From: Cyanoderma ruficeps
Taxonomy: Eukaryota > Chordata > Aves > Passeriformes > Timaliidae
Length of the DNA: 64,000 nt
Reading direction: 5' to 3'
Assembly: GCA_008694505.1 (NCBI GenBank)
Contig: VZDJ01000623.1
Coordinates: forward strand, 19,277,754-19,341,753
Shown: positions 1 to 12,357 of the stretch, one piece after another
Numbering within the stretch: position 1 is the stretch's first letter
Layout of the letters: each line of letters opens with the position of its first letter
Position numbers and translations under genes: made by a program
The notes under the pieces: generated by a model
Seen by the model: the letters and a program-made list of their open reading frames with translations, nothing else
Databases searched by the model: none
Told to the model about the DNA's origin: nothing

Positions 1-1004
1 GGCCACCTCCAGGACAACAGAGCCCCATCCTGTGTAATGATTCCTTAGAAAGAAACGTTATCACCCTGGATGTCACCCTCTTTCTCCCCTCAGCTTTCTG
101 CTCCGACCCCAAAGCCATATGGTATGGAATATCCATTTGGTCAGTTGGGGTCAGGCTGTGACCAGCTCTGTCTCCTCCTAACTCCTTGTGCACCCCCAGC
201 CTTCTTGCTGTCAGGGAGATAAGAGAAGCAGAAAAGGCCTTGACACTGTCCAAGCCCTGCTCAGCAGCAATGAAAACATCTCTGTATTATCAACTCCATT
301 CTCAGCACAAATCCCAAACATAGCCCCATCCTAGATACTGCGAAGAAAATTAACGAACACAGCCAAAGTCAACACACCATACAGTTTACAGCAGAGTCAG
401 AAAGTGTCTGCATGAGGGAGTGGGAGATGGAACAAACAGCAGTAAGGTACAGGGACATAAATCAGCTTTGCCAGTAGAAGACCGTGCCTCTTATTACTCC
501 AGTCACAGAAATCACTGCCTTCATTTTATGCTCTTTTTTTAAACCATGGCAGCTATTTCACTGCGTTAAGAGGAATTCGTTGTCATCAAAGAGTGACAGA
601 AAAAGAGTCATAGAAAACCTGTTGCTCAGGGAACTGGAGGTCTGTTATTACATACACTTAGGACACACGTCTGGTTTTAGGTACTTAAACACACATAGTC
701 AAGACATTTCACATTAGAAATTACAGTATCTCCATGACAGCCCCTGTATTCAATATTGCTGGATAGGGAAAATTCTTAAGGTGGGTGATAGTGATTTACC
801 TGTTTCTTTGACTCGAGATATCTGGCATTGCCAAGAGCCATGAAGCTGATCCACTAACACAGAAAAATCTCTGTTTATAGTTTCAGCATCAAATAACAAT
901 GGCATACGGTTGCTATGACTATTTATGTTCCATCTGGTTTTTATATTGCAACGCTGTATTGCAGTGGGAAAAAAGAGAGACATAAAAATACATAATGCAT
1001 CTTA
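1..1004. other. Downstream flank of NANOG, no gene seen
   Basis: This stretch lies past the probable NANOG poly(A) site. I see no exon with convincing splice sites, no recognised protein and no clear interspersed repeat. The open frames at 484-717 (+) and 750-983 (-) are short and have chance-like composition. Confidence 0.5.
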
Positions 1005-1688
1005 AAAAATACTCTTTTTTTATTTGTCAAATTGAAGGCACTGTTAGGTTTTCTCAAAGGGAGGCACAGAGAGATACAGACTAGAAGGAAAGGCTTATAA
1101 GATCATCTTACCAGCCTTTCTGCAAGCTACTTGTCACATCTCCCTTCATTAGTCACTTCATCACTTCACCTCATGGCTGATATACACAACTGATGGTTTA
1201 CACTTCAGATGGATAACTGGCATGTGGCAATAACTTCTCCAACTTCAGTTCAAGGTACATAGCCAACACCTCTCCATACAGCCCCTGGCTTCATGTGTTA
1301 TGTACACACAACTGTACAAGTGATACCTAGAAGTGAGATCCCCCAAAGGAATCTGTGCTTCCCCTTAGACAAGCTACAAGATCCATGATTAAGGAGATCC
1401 AGGGCATAAGCTGGGCAGCCAGATCGTGGGCTTTGCTATAAGGGAGGTTGGTCATCTGTGCCAATCAAGGAAGCAATGTGAGTGTGCACATGTACGGGCA
1501 CAGAAACGAAGGCTCTGTGTGTGTGTACCTGGGCAAACGGGTCTCTGCACAGCTCAAGGCACACATTGGGATGCCAAACAGGTTCTAGCTACGAGGAGTT
1601 CCTGAGGTGGACAGCACACGAATAACAAAGGGAGAGAAGAGAATAAGATTTGATTCCTGGCTGCCCAAGTACCCCACATCCACAGTGC
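1005..1688 (-). other. NANOG: Probable NANOG 3'UTR
   Basis: Runs from the NANOG stop codon to shortly after the only canonical minus-strand AATAAA downstream of it. No intron is evident. The length, about 0.68 kb, is inferred from the signal and not from transcript data, so the 3' end could lie elsewhere. Confidence 0.5.
1019..1024 (-). terminator. NANOG: Poly(A) signal AATAAA, probably NANOG
   Basis: Canonical hexamer on the minus strand about 665 bases after the NANOG stop, followed on that strand by a T-rich stretch that suits a downstream element. No closer AATAAA or ATTAAA was found between the stop and this point. Confidence 0.55.
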
Positions 1689-4600
1689 TTAGGAATGACA
1701 AAGATGATGGCCGGCAGTGGCTGGGAAAGGAGCCCCCATAGTGGCTGAGTGGTGAAAATTACAGCCATCACCTGTCTTTGAGCCTGGATATTCCACACTG
1801 CCAGGATAGCTGTGGTAAAAGTCTACTTTGTGCTGGGCAATGAAGCCCACTGTCTGCTGGACACTGCAGGCGCCCCCGCCTTTGCCAAAGACTCCTCCAT
1901 CCTCGCTGGTCATGATTGTGTAAGCGTTCTGCCCTGCTCCATAGTGCTGACAGGGGGTAGGCATGGTTTGGATGTTGCCAGCTGCAGTGATGGAGTAGCC
2001 CTGGTGGAATTTGGGGTGCACATCCAGGTAAGTACCGGTCTGGAAGCCACTCTGAAAGGGAAAGGCAGAGAGTCAGAACACATACCTTCTCCACTGGTGC
2101 CCACAGGCTTGACACGTAATGGGGCTCTGTCCCTTCACATTTCATATTGTCTACTGACCAGCAGCAATGGCATAGAGGGCAAGAAGAACCATGTCCATTT
2201 CCATAGCTCAGGGGTGGATACACAATCATATATATATTCATAGGAGGAAAACAGCTTTTCCCTGGAAACATTTCTGTTGCATAGCCAGCCCACTGCTGGG
2301 CTACCACCTGAACACGGAGTGGTGCCAAGTCTGTGCTGAGCAAACCAGGAGGCTGGGTGTGTTCACACTCGTTTGCTTAAGTTGCCTCAATGGAGGAAAT
2401 ACGGGACTGATCTGCCCAGACAGGAGAGCTGTGATGAGCCATGTGCTGTGCTCTTACTTGTGTGAGGCACTGAGCCCGTTCACTCCACAGGTTGTGCTTC
2501 TGGCACCTTTTCAGCTTCATCCTCCGGTTCTGGAACCAAGTCTTCACCTGGGTGGGGAAGGGAAAGCAGAGAAAAATGTCAGCAAAATGTTACCAAATTC
2601 GCAAGCAGGAAGAAAGAGAGGCAGAGTGACCAGATGGCAGAGATACACGGGCAGCAGCAGATAAAAGCCTTTAGGAACTCCTGGGGGGGTGTTGCCAAGG
2701 GGAGAGGTCTGTCTAGCAGCCTCAGCAGGTGGCTAGTGCAACTGTGTGATGGGGGAGGGGGGGCTCGGTGTCAAGAGACAGCGAGAGTTTTGACAAATCG
2801 ACTAATTCCAATCGTGGAGGTGAATGACTGGTGTAAATCAGATCCACCGACACCCCTAAAAGTCCCCTGCACTACAGGCAAACTTACAAGATACTGTTTC
2901 TACACATTCGTGAACAGAGAAGGGACAGACTTGCTCCTTGTACCCAGCAGCTCCCAAATTCAGAGCTCCTTGCAAGGGGGAATTCCAGGGCCGTCTGCCC
3001 CCGGGCTATGTCTGCACTGTGAATGCAGGATGTGGATTGAAGGAAAGAGCAGACAGTCCCACCTGTCTTGCCCCCGACAGAACCAGTTCAGTGTGTGCTG
3101 TATGTGTTTACTTACAATGCACGTACAACTTTTTTAGTCCCAGGGCATCCAGGCCATGATGCCCAGATCTGAGATCCAAATTTCGGCCAGATTTTGGATT
3201 TGTAACTGCCAGCACTTGTGCCCCATTGCCCAGCTCCTCCTGCTTTAGGAAGGCATCATTGGAGGCAGCATCATTTCACTGCACACAACCTACCTGGACA
3301 TGAGCAGAGACCCTAAAGGGCAGTGATGTGTGAACCTAGCAGCACCCACGGGGAGGAGGGAGCAAGTGTCAAGCAGCTGCCCCTGCTGACTGTGGAGCAT
3401 TATTAGATATTGCACAAGATAAGCCCTGGGAGACACTAGCAAGAGCTTTCAGCATGTTGCAGCCAGAAAACAGATGCATGCCAGGCTTTCTGTAAAGTTC
3501 ACAGCACATGACAAATTCTGTGAAGTGCTGCAAAGCCCAGGGTAGACACCGTTCGTGTCCAACAACATATTCATCACTGGGTTTGCAATTCTACTACAGG
3601 TGTTGGCAACAGAACCCTTAACTGACCCCCGCCTTGGGAGGCCCAAATGAGGTGCCACCGACCCCTCTATCTGCAAAAGTGCTTCTGGTGTCTGGGCATG
3701 AATAAGTAGGGGAGCAACTGTTAGCTGGCACCTTTGCCTCAGTCCCTGCTGGGGACCCATCTTTCCATCCTGGCACTTCCTTATGTGGCCATCCAGCCAC
3801 TGTGAGATCGATACACTGTGGGTCAAAGTCCCTGTGTTCACCTGCTTGTAGGTGAGCCCCAGGGCAATAGCGAGCTCCCGGATCTGCTGGGGGCTGAGGT
3901 ACTTCTGGCTCTGGAAGCGCTGGTGCAGGGTTTGCAGCTGCTCCTTGGAGAAAGCTGTACGGCTCTTGGTCTTCCTCATCCCCTCCACGCCTCTGCCCTT
4001 CTGAGACTTAGCCGTAGGCTGTGGGGACAAAGATGACGAGTGTGGACTGGTGGCTGAATCTGGTGTGAATTGGCCGAAATTCCCAGAACTGGATGAAGCT
4101 GGGGATACTTCTGTAAATAAAAAGACAATGAGAAAAGGCGTAAGAGACAAAATGTTTAGCTGTGAGGGTACAAGCAAGCTCCTTGCCTGCTGTAGAGCTC
4201 CTTGCCTACCAGACAGGAGCTTTCTTGAAGCCAAGGCTTGTGTGACCCTCCTTTCTTTATGGATCTGTGAGCACAGACAAGTGCACTGAGACCAAGCAGC
4301 TTCCCAGCCCCCTCTGGGATGCTCGTGGCTCCCTTTTGCCAGGCAGAAAAGTCAGGACAGGGAGTGGCGAAAGAGCATGATGCACATTGGTTCACAGTGA
4401 GCTCTTCTCCTCCAGAAGGCCTCAGTAATATTTCAGTTTGGTTGTGGTGTAAAAAGGCCTTGTCATGATTGCAAGCATAGCTCTGGGTTGCTGGCTGGGC
4501 TCCCCAGAACTGCCTGCCCAGCAAAGTCAAGGCAGTCAATAGACACAAAACAACCTCTGAACAGGGTGTACAGTGGGGCAGAGCAGCCACTGCTCACTGT

Positions 4601-7346
4601 GAGGGCAGCAGGTGGAGAGCATCAGGCATTGGATATTGGCTGAATCCTGTTTGCCTTTGTCTCCCATCACTGACCATGCCAGTGCTGGAGACACTGTAGG
4701 TGGAAGGACCTATTTGTCTGAGAGAGGCTTTAGGTGAGAGAAGAATGAAGGAGAGAAATTTCACATGGAAGAGGAGAGGAAAAGGAAAGGTGGATGTGTG
4801 AAATAGGTGAAAGGAGGCAGCAATCCTGTACCAGGGACATAGAGGGCAAAATTTAAGAGTGCAGAGGAAGGTATTCAAGCCCCTTCTCATTTGTCCTGGT
4901 GCATGTCTTAAGGGGTCTCTGTTGATGACAAAGTTGAGATAAAGGCCTAAAGGAAAAACTTCCTGAACAATCTGGGCTCCTAGTAAAGACAAAACGTGCC
5001 AAGATGCAAAGTCATTCAGGCTGCAGGAATAAGAAAATGTGCCACATGCCAGATTGCTGGGGTCTGAGAGAGGCCCTTCTTAGGCCAACCTGACTGAAGG
5101 GCCACGATACCAGTCACTCTTCTTTCCCCTAACTACAATGATGACTCTGTCCACCCCTCCCTCCTCCAGCTACTCTTCTGCAAACTGTCCTGCATGGTCC
5201 ATCCCCTCTCCTCATACTAGAAGTGCACTGAATGGGGCAGTGCCATTTCAGTACACACCTCCTGACTACTGAGCCCAACCAATGTCTCCCAACCTGCTCA
5301 CCAGTCACCCCGAGAGCTGTGACACCGAGACACCTCCTCAACCTCCAGAACATGTGTCCAGAGCAAAGCACTGATGTCACCTGGAGGAGTGGGCTTCCTA
5401 CCCATCCTACAAAACCTTTCCTTCTTCTGTCCTAAGCTGAGAGACCACTAAGCAATCACTGAAAAACCTTGGAGCGCTGTTTGGACCTCAGAAAGGTGGC
5501 CACATCTGCGGTACTATTCCCCTCGCTACTCTGCTTACAGAGGTATGCCTGTCTCTGTGGTGCCTGCCACTCAAGGCTTGCCTGCTCTGGGCCACTTGCT
5601 ACCCTTAGGAGATGACAGCAACCAGAGCAGGGGCTGGGTGAACAGCCAGGGGTGTAGTGGGGCAGGTTTTCAGTGCTGGGGAGCAGGGCCATGAGGACTG
5701 CAAAGGGATTCTGTCTACAAGCAGGAAGAGGGTGTCGGCAGAAGAGGTGCAAGGGCCTGCAGTGTTATGTGCATGGGACTAGATTGCAGTGACCTGGCTG
5801 CAGGGGAAGCTAAAACTTCGTGTGGTATCACAGGAAGCTTGGCTGTGCAGTAAAAACCTTATATGGAGGAAATGAGTATGCTGGGAACATGGGCCTGGAA
5901 AACAGGAAAGTCTCCCGTTAGACAGGAACCACACCAACACACTGTAGAACTAAAGCTCCCCCAGGCTGCTGCTTGGCCTGTCATCCCAAAACCCCACGAA
6001 ATATATCATGTGCAGCTTAAGCTCAGGACAAAAGTGCTCCCTCTCTGGTGAGGAGAGAGTAAAGGAGAAAGAAAGCAAGAAACACAAATGACAGGGCAAC
6101 AGACATGAACATGAAAGCCTGTGACACACCCACTCCCCGCAAGCCCCCCGACATCTGTAGGCCTTGACTTCCACAACTCGGCTCTCTCTCAGAGAGGTAG
6201 AGAGTGTTTGAAGACGGGGTTAAAGTCTGTATACCAAAGCCAACAGGGGCACAAAGGAGTCCATCTGCCCGCTGCCTTTGTCGGGCAGGCAGCATGCAGA
6301 GAGCCCCAGCCTTTCTCCAAATTACATGGCAGGTAGCCACATGCCGAGTAGCCACAGACACTCTGCCTGAGCCTGTAGCTTTCCATAGCAAATGACACCT
6401 TGAAAGCGGCACCCCAAAACCCGGGTCTCCTCCCACCCATTGACCTTGCTAGATGTCGCCCTGCTGGCCATAGTGTGGGGCTGGGCGAAAACCTCCTCTT
6501 ACCAGTTCTTCTATTGCCACTCACTGGAGTGGGAGAGGAATGGCAGGAACGGAAAATGTCACTGTAGTGAGGCCTGCGACTTTTTGGTTAAAAAGGAAAG
6601 GCAAAGCAACAAGAGCACAGAAAGAAGAGGGGAAATGGCAAAATGAAAGAAGCAGTGAGTTAACAGTGCTAGATTTAAAAGAGCAGATCTCCCAGCACCC
6701 CGTGATTCAGAGCAGGCCTTGGCTCATGATTAACAAACACATAAAAGCACAAGGAGTTTGTAAGGGGATGACGGATGCCACAAGAACTATCTCCAGCTCC
6801 AGGATCTGTTTCTCTCCATAGTACACATGATAGGATTTTACTAAAAGGAGGCCCAGACATTCCTGCACCAAGAACCATGAACGTCCAGAAGACTAAGCTG
6901 TCACACTGCCCTTCAGCCTGGAGCCCAGACCCGACAGTGACTTTTGAGATTTAGGAAACCGGTTGGCAGTCACTCAAGGAAAGTAGCATGGAGAAGTGGC
7001 GTGAGTGGCCAAGGTCACCCCTCCTCCTTGCCTACAGTTTGCCTAGGTCACCCACTAAGAAACCAAGGCAGGGAAAGAGAAAAATCCGCTCAAAGTCATT
7101 TGAGCCCGACCTGGGAGCAGAGGTATCCTGGGGCTCAGCTCCAGGATTTGGCTGCAAGGTCTTACCTGCTGTGTGCCTCCTCCCTCCATCCTCCGGGGAC
7201 TGCCTGGCCGCGGCGATTCCCGCGGGCCCCGCCGCTGTGGGAGCCTGTCCTGCCTCCCCCGCCGCGTTCCAGTAGAGCTCCAGGTATCCCAGGGCAGCCC
7301 CGCCGGGGTACGCCGGGTACGGGGGCAGCGCCAAGTGCGCGCACAT
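1689..7346 (-). CDS. NANOG: NANOG homeobox transcription factor (4 coding exons, about 300 aa)
   Basis: Divergent homeodomain transcription factor of the nucleus that maintains pluripotency and germ-cell competence with POU5F1/POUV and SOX2. Coding exons: 7346-7166, 4110-3842, 2547-2458 and 2051-1689 (stop at 1691-1689). All junctions are GT/AG: exon 1 ends GCAG|GTAAG in phase 1, exons 2 and 3 end in phase 0. The total is 300 codons, close to the roughly 309 aa of the chicken protein. The N-terminal part (about 1-95) is Ala/Pro/Gly then Ser-rich. The homeodomain begins RKTKSRTAFS late in exon 2 and crosses into exon 3, where helix 3 reads VKTWFQNRRMKLKR. YKQV spans the junction and is typical of NANOG. 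Exon 4 gives a 120 aa tail rich in Gly, His, Tyr and Phe, with YPGS twice and no tryptophan repeat. The start at MCAHLA was chosen because it lies about 105 bases below a TATA box. An in-frame ATG at 7466 overlaps that box and is probably not transcribed. The identity is secure; the exact start is slightly less so. Confidence 0.96.
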
Positions 7347-7450
7347 GGGGAGCGCCGGCAGGGACGGAGCCCCCGCCCGACACCAGCTGTCACCTTCCCT
7401 TGTGGACAGGCTCAGCACAGAGCTGAGATGGGCCCGAAGCGCAGACAGGC

Positions 7451-7457
7451 CTTTATA
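7451..7457 (-). promoter_or_regulatory. NANOG: TATA box of NANOG (TATAAAG)
   Basis: Minus-strand TATAAAG lies 105 bases upstream of the chosen ATG, which predicts a transcription start near 7420-7428 and a 5'UTR of about 75-80 bases. It also argues against the in-frame ATG at 7466-7464 as the real start. Confidence 0.65.
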
Positions 7458-7513
7458 GCCGGCCATTCCCTGCCCGGGACGGCAATATTCACCCTGGCCC
7501 GCTCCTCGGGGCT

Positions 7514-7528
7514 CTTTGTCATGTTAAA
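7514..7528 (+). promoter_or_regulatory. SOX-OCT composite element in the NANOG promoter
   Basis: Reads CTTTGTC followed directly by ATGTTAAA: a SOX half-site (CWTTGTN) abutting an octamer-type half-site (ATGYWAAW). It lies about 170-180 bases upstream of the NANOG ATG and about 60 bases upstream of the TATA box. In mammals the NANOG proximal promoter carries TTTTGCATTACAATG in gene sense. The gene-sense reading here, TTTAACATGACAAAG, matches it at 11 of 15 positions in the same orientation. Function is inferred. Confidence 0.6.
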
Positions 7529-9487
7529 GAGGCTGGTCGGTGGGGTGGGACAGAGCAGGGGGAGGGAAAGTAGCACATGGCATCAGGGCTGAAATATGTC
7601 CCCACTGAATTCTTCCCATTCTGCAGGTTCCTCAGTCACACCTGGATAAGGTCTGACCCAGAGCCCCAGGACAACTCCTCCTGCTGGCTTTTTTTGGGCT
7701 CTTCTGAGCTTGTCCCGGCTCCAAATCCCGTGAGCGCAGATGTCCTGCAAGACAGCTGTCACTGCCTTGGGAGAACACATCCCGGCCAGTCTCCACCACG
7801 GGGGAGTGCACAGGAGCTAAATCTGGTGCTCAGCTACTCCATACCGTGCCGGCCAAACCCATTCCCTGCCCTGGGGTTATGGGGAGGGTGCTGAGACCTT
7901 TACTTTGTGGCTTGTATCACACTGACACCCCCCAAGACACACAGACACCCCATTACTGACCTGGCAGCACTTCCCATACTCTTGGTGCAGATGTCAGAGA
8001 TGGGAGAGGGGCGGGAATGAGTAAGAATTAAGGAATTAAGGCTGGGGACCAGAACTTTTTTTNTTTTAAGCTGAGAAGGAATTTCCTGCCTACAGGCCTT
8101 CGAGGGAGCCAGCTGAAAATGTGTTTGGCCCATCTTCAACAAGCCTGTGCCAGAGCAAACCCTGAAACACTGGGCAAGTCACATCCAACACCAGATCTCA
8201 CTTTGCAGAGCAGGCTCAGAAATCCCAGCTGGCTGGTCTCCAGGGGGACAATCAGCGAAGACATATTCAATGTGGAGCTAGGAGAAGATCTAGTGTATGT
8301 AAGGTCCACAGCTAACAAGTTTTTTTGCCCATGGCCTTTCAAAAGCATATCCTTTTATTTTTGTAGCCTTGGCTGTGGCCTTTGCCAGGCTGCTGCAGGT
8401 TGGTTGGAACAAAGGAGATGAAGAGTTTCCTTTAAGACAGGGTTAGCTGACATTTCCTGACATATGGCCTACCCAAGGGGGACAGGCACTGCCGAGCTGT
8501 TCATTAAATAACTAAAGGTAAGTGAGTGAGCTAAAGAATTCAGCTGTGGGCCTGCAGATTGGGCTTGTTTCGGTCCCCTCTCATCTGTAGGTTTTGCTCT
8601 ACCTGTATTTAGGAAAATTTTATTAGTTTAATTTCAAAAGACATTGTGAGTCTCTCGCTAATAATATTGTAAGTCTCTCTCAATAGAGAGATAGAAGTCC
8701 CAGAGTTAATTCAAGTATTTCTTGCTAGAACCAACCCTGCTTTGGCACCAGGACATGCCTCCTGTCAGAAGCTTGGAGCTGAAGATGCTGATCCACAGAA
8801 GCGTAAAATGATTTCAAAGGGGCAGTCCTTTCACCCCTCTGTACCTCATTACTTCACAGATGCTTGTTGCTGCTTTCATCCCAAGCCTGTGCTCATCCCA
8901 AGTACCTTCCAGGAGGACAGAGAGGGGCACCTGCTTGCTGGGAGTGTTCAAGTATCAGTAGAAGATACAGACAGATACGGGTGGGGGAAAGCAACAGAAA
9001 TAGGAAGTAGAATTTACATCAGTTTAAAAGGACATAGAACACCACTTCTACCAGGACTTGTGCTGCTGCTCTGTGTCCCATGGCAGGTCACTAGTCCTGG
9101 CTTCCCTGTCTGTCGAGACACTTTCCCATGAGGTGCAGACTGGAGGGAGCCAGGGACCTGGCTAGAGTCTCTTTAACTTGGCACTGAGTTTTATGTTTTC
9201 TGTTTGCATGAAACACTTATTTACTTTACAAACTGCAGGGATTGACATATCTCTGCACAAGAACAGCAGATTTTTATGTTAAATTTACTTGAAAAACTTG
9301 AAGCAAAAAAGGGCTTTTGAGCACATCTGACTCTATAGAAACCTAAGAACATCTGGAATATGTCATTTATGCTGCAGCAGCCTCTACAATTTCCTTTGGC
9401 TCATGTGTCCCTTCTGAATCTTTCTACATTTCAGAGCTGCAGTGCCACAAGAGCTGAGATCACTGTCCCTCACATCTGCCCTCAAGC

Positions 9488-9516
9488 CCCAGCTAATTAA
9501 GACCCAGCTAATTAAG
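9488..9516. repeat. Two 14-bp direct repeats with TAATTA homeodomain sites
   Basis: CCAGCTAATTAAG-type units stand side by side with one base between them (9488-9501 and 9503-9516). Each carries the palindromic homeodomain core TAATTA. The pair lies about 2.1 kb upstream of the NANOG start. A regulatory role is speculative. Confidence 0.5.
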
Positions 9517-12323
9517 CACCAGTTACATGAGTTGTGCATAGCTTGGGACCCCAGTGGGCAGCTCCAGTGCCACCAGTCAAGGAGGATGTTATGTTCTCCT
9601 TCTTACTCATGCCTGGCCTGTTACCTGTATATTTGCGTTCAAATTTTCATGGCCTTAGGTGCAGTTAGGATATGAAACCAAGGTAGCAGACCTGAAAGGT
9701 ATTAACTTCTCTTTTAGGATTGTTGAACCTGAAGACCTAGCAGAAAACACGGTGTGGGTGCTGGTCTGGGTGGCAGTGGGTGTCTGTTGGGTGTGTAGCT
9801 GTTGGGAGTTTCACCGGCTGAGCACCTCACACTTGATCTCACTGATTTCAGCTGCTTCTGAAGGTGTCTGGGATCTTTCCTACAAAGTGCCCAGAGGCCA
9901 TAATAAACCTGTGTAGTCACTTGCACTACAAAGTCCCTCTGGGCAGCAGCTGGGGAGGAGGGTGGTGTCACTCCTGGGAGCAGAGCCACCCCCATGGGTG
10001 GACCAGTGAGTGGGGGCAGCACAGAGGGATTCACCTCCCTGGGGGCAGAGGAGCTGAGGGAACCTCAGGGCCTTACTCCCCGTGGCTTCAGAGCAGCAGC
10101 ACCTCTGGGGGAGCAGCTCATGTCCCCCAAGAAACATGTGACACAGATCTGGTTGGTTTGGTACTGTTTTGTTCCAGACTGGGCCCAAATACTCACTGTT
10201 ATCTGACAATGCTGAATATGGTTTTGCTTAATTATTCAAAGATTGTTAATATAGTTGTTTTAAGAAAAAGGCTTTGATAGTAATGTTTTATAATATTTCT
10301 CTATTTTTTTGAATGCTCTGCAACAAATACCCTGCTTTGTTTAAACATTATTAGGGTTGTTGTGATCACTGTTGATACTAATGGCTTAATCAAAAGACAT
10401 TTTAAGAGCAAAAAACTGGAAAAAACAATGCAGTTTGAAGGATAAGAAGCAAAGTAGTTAAAACATTCCCACATTGCAACATTACCACTCTGTTCCCCTT
10501 CTAACCACTTCGTTCAGCATGTTAATTCTTTAATCATAACTTGAACTTGAATTTGCCTCTCTTAAAGGGCCATACTTTTCTCAGAAGACTTTTCTTTTGG
10601 TCACTTACAATTTTCTACATTTTTTCTTTGTTTTCTGTGAGACTATGCTGTTATCTAGTTAGATTCATGTGCTTGCCTGGTGTCACAATGACCTTGTACT
10701 CTTTATAAATATTGTTAATGCACCAGAGTCTGCACCAGAAAAGGCTGGGGTTTTTTTTCAGCTGCTAACACACATGGCTTTGCTGAACTGAGAGTAGGCG
10801 GGGGAAAAGAGAATTTATTCTGAAAAATCATACATGTGCCGCTACTTTTGGGGGGTTTTAGGTGTGTTCATACTGGGCTGAAAAATTCTGAAAGGGGTAA
10901 AATAACTTGCCATTGAGAGAATATAGCCAAACTTCATTTGGGTGATCATAAAAAGAAAAAAAAAGGAAAAGTATTCCTCTTCTCTTTTTCCACTGCTCTT
11001 AGTTTAAGGCTGGTCAGAACTGGCACTTGGCTGTACATAGCAGCCATCCAGAGCCACAAAAAAAGTAAGTTAAGACCCCTCAGGGCAGAAAGTTGTAAGG
11101 GGATCTATGGTAGCACCTACCTGAAAAGACCGGAGGGAGAGTCTAGAAAGCCTGCAAACCTTAAATAACATTCCTAAGTATTTCCTAGCTGCTTTCAATT
11201 TTTCCTTCTGTAAATGTAATTTAGAACACAACTTCACATGTTAAGTGGTTTTGGTTCATGAAGGAAGGGAACAGAGGGCCCCTTCACTTAAACTGCTCAC
11301 AGTAATAAAAGCCCAACTTATTTTATTGTGCAAATTTTTTCAGTAAAATCAGTGAAAGGTAAAAATTAAACTCTGTGCCATGCCCACACATATATGTATG
11401 CATATACATTTAAATCCTCTTCCTTGGTCCCCTCCTCTTTTTTCTTTCTTTTTTTTNCTTTTTATCTATGTAGTAAAATAAATTGTAAGGGTCAAGAAAT
11501 GAATGGGCTTAGTTTCCAACAAAGCAGTTTAGGACAAGCTGTTGATCATTATTTTGAGATGGATTTTTCTGCTCATACATCCTTCCTGGAGTCCTTCACA
11601 CAGCCAGGCCCTCAAAGAGAAATATAGTTTGACACTTATGCCAAGAGGAAGATGAAACTGGAAAAAATGATCTGTCAGTGTTGCCAGCACTCCCACAGTC
11701 TCCTGGGTCTCACTTGTAGAATTTTACTTCCCATTTTGCAAAAAAGAAAAGGGTGTGATCAATGTAGGCAGAAGAGAAGGCCTGGACAATATTAACACAT
11801 CCACCGCTTTTAATCTCATTCCAACATCTCTTGGAATGTAGTAGACTCCTCTGCTTTCACACACCCTTCACAAAGCTCAGTCTAGCTTCTGTCTCATGTC
11901 TTCAGGTTTAAAAGGCACCTGTGGTTAGTAGCCAAAGCAATTTCTGGCTGTATGGCTACAAGTTGTGGCAAATACAGCTAATTCTCATCCAGCCTGATGC
12001 TGCTGTGTGTTTGCCACTTCTCAAAGTGTCTGTCCGTGCCAGGCATGTGCCACCAACTGAAAGAGATGTGAGAGTCCAGCATCAGAAATGGAAGGTGGAA
12101 TTTTCTCCCTATTCAATATGAGTTTTCACTTTGAAGAAATAAGTTTGCTTATAAAATTACAGCAAGGCTATATTCCAGATCCACCATGTCTAGATCTCCT
12201 GCAATAATGGATCTTAACTGCTGTTAATGTCATCTGTAGTACATTTTCTCCCAGAAAAGAGGGTTTTTCTAATGCTTACTTCTTTTTTAGTACTTGAACT
12301 AAAGTACTTTCCCCTTCTTTCCC

Positions 12324-12357
12324 TTGTTAAAGAGAAGTTTCCCCTTCTCTTTAACAA
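12324..12357. repeat. Perfect 14-bp inverted repeat with 6-base loop
   Basis: Left arm TTGTTAAAGAGAAG (12324-12337), loop TTTCCC, right arm CTTCTCTTTAACAA (12344-12357), with no mismatches. Too short for a normal microRNA precursor. No gene adjoins it. Confidence 0.85.

Noticed and set aside
1768..2343. 191-codon minus-strand frame over NANOG exon 4
   Set aside because: A shadow of NANOG exon 4 and the adjoining intron in another frame.
8663..8693. Imperfect TCTCTC..GAGAGA hairpin
   Set aside because: A six-base stem in low-complexity CT/GA sequence is expected by chance.
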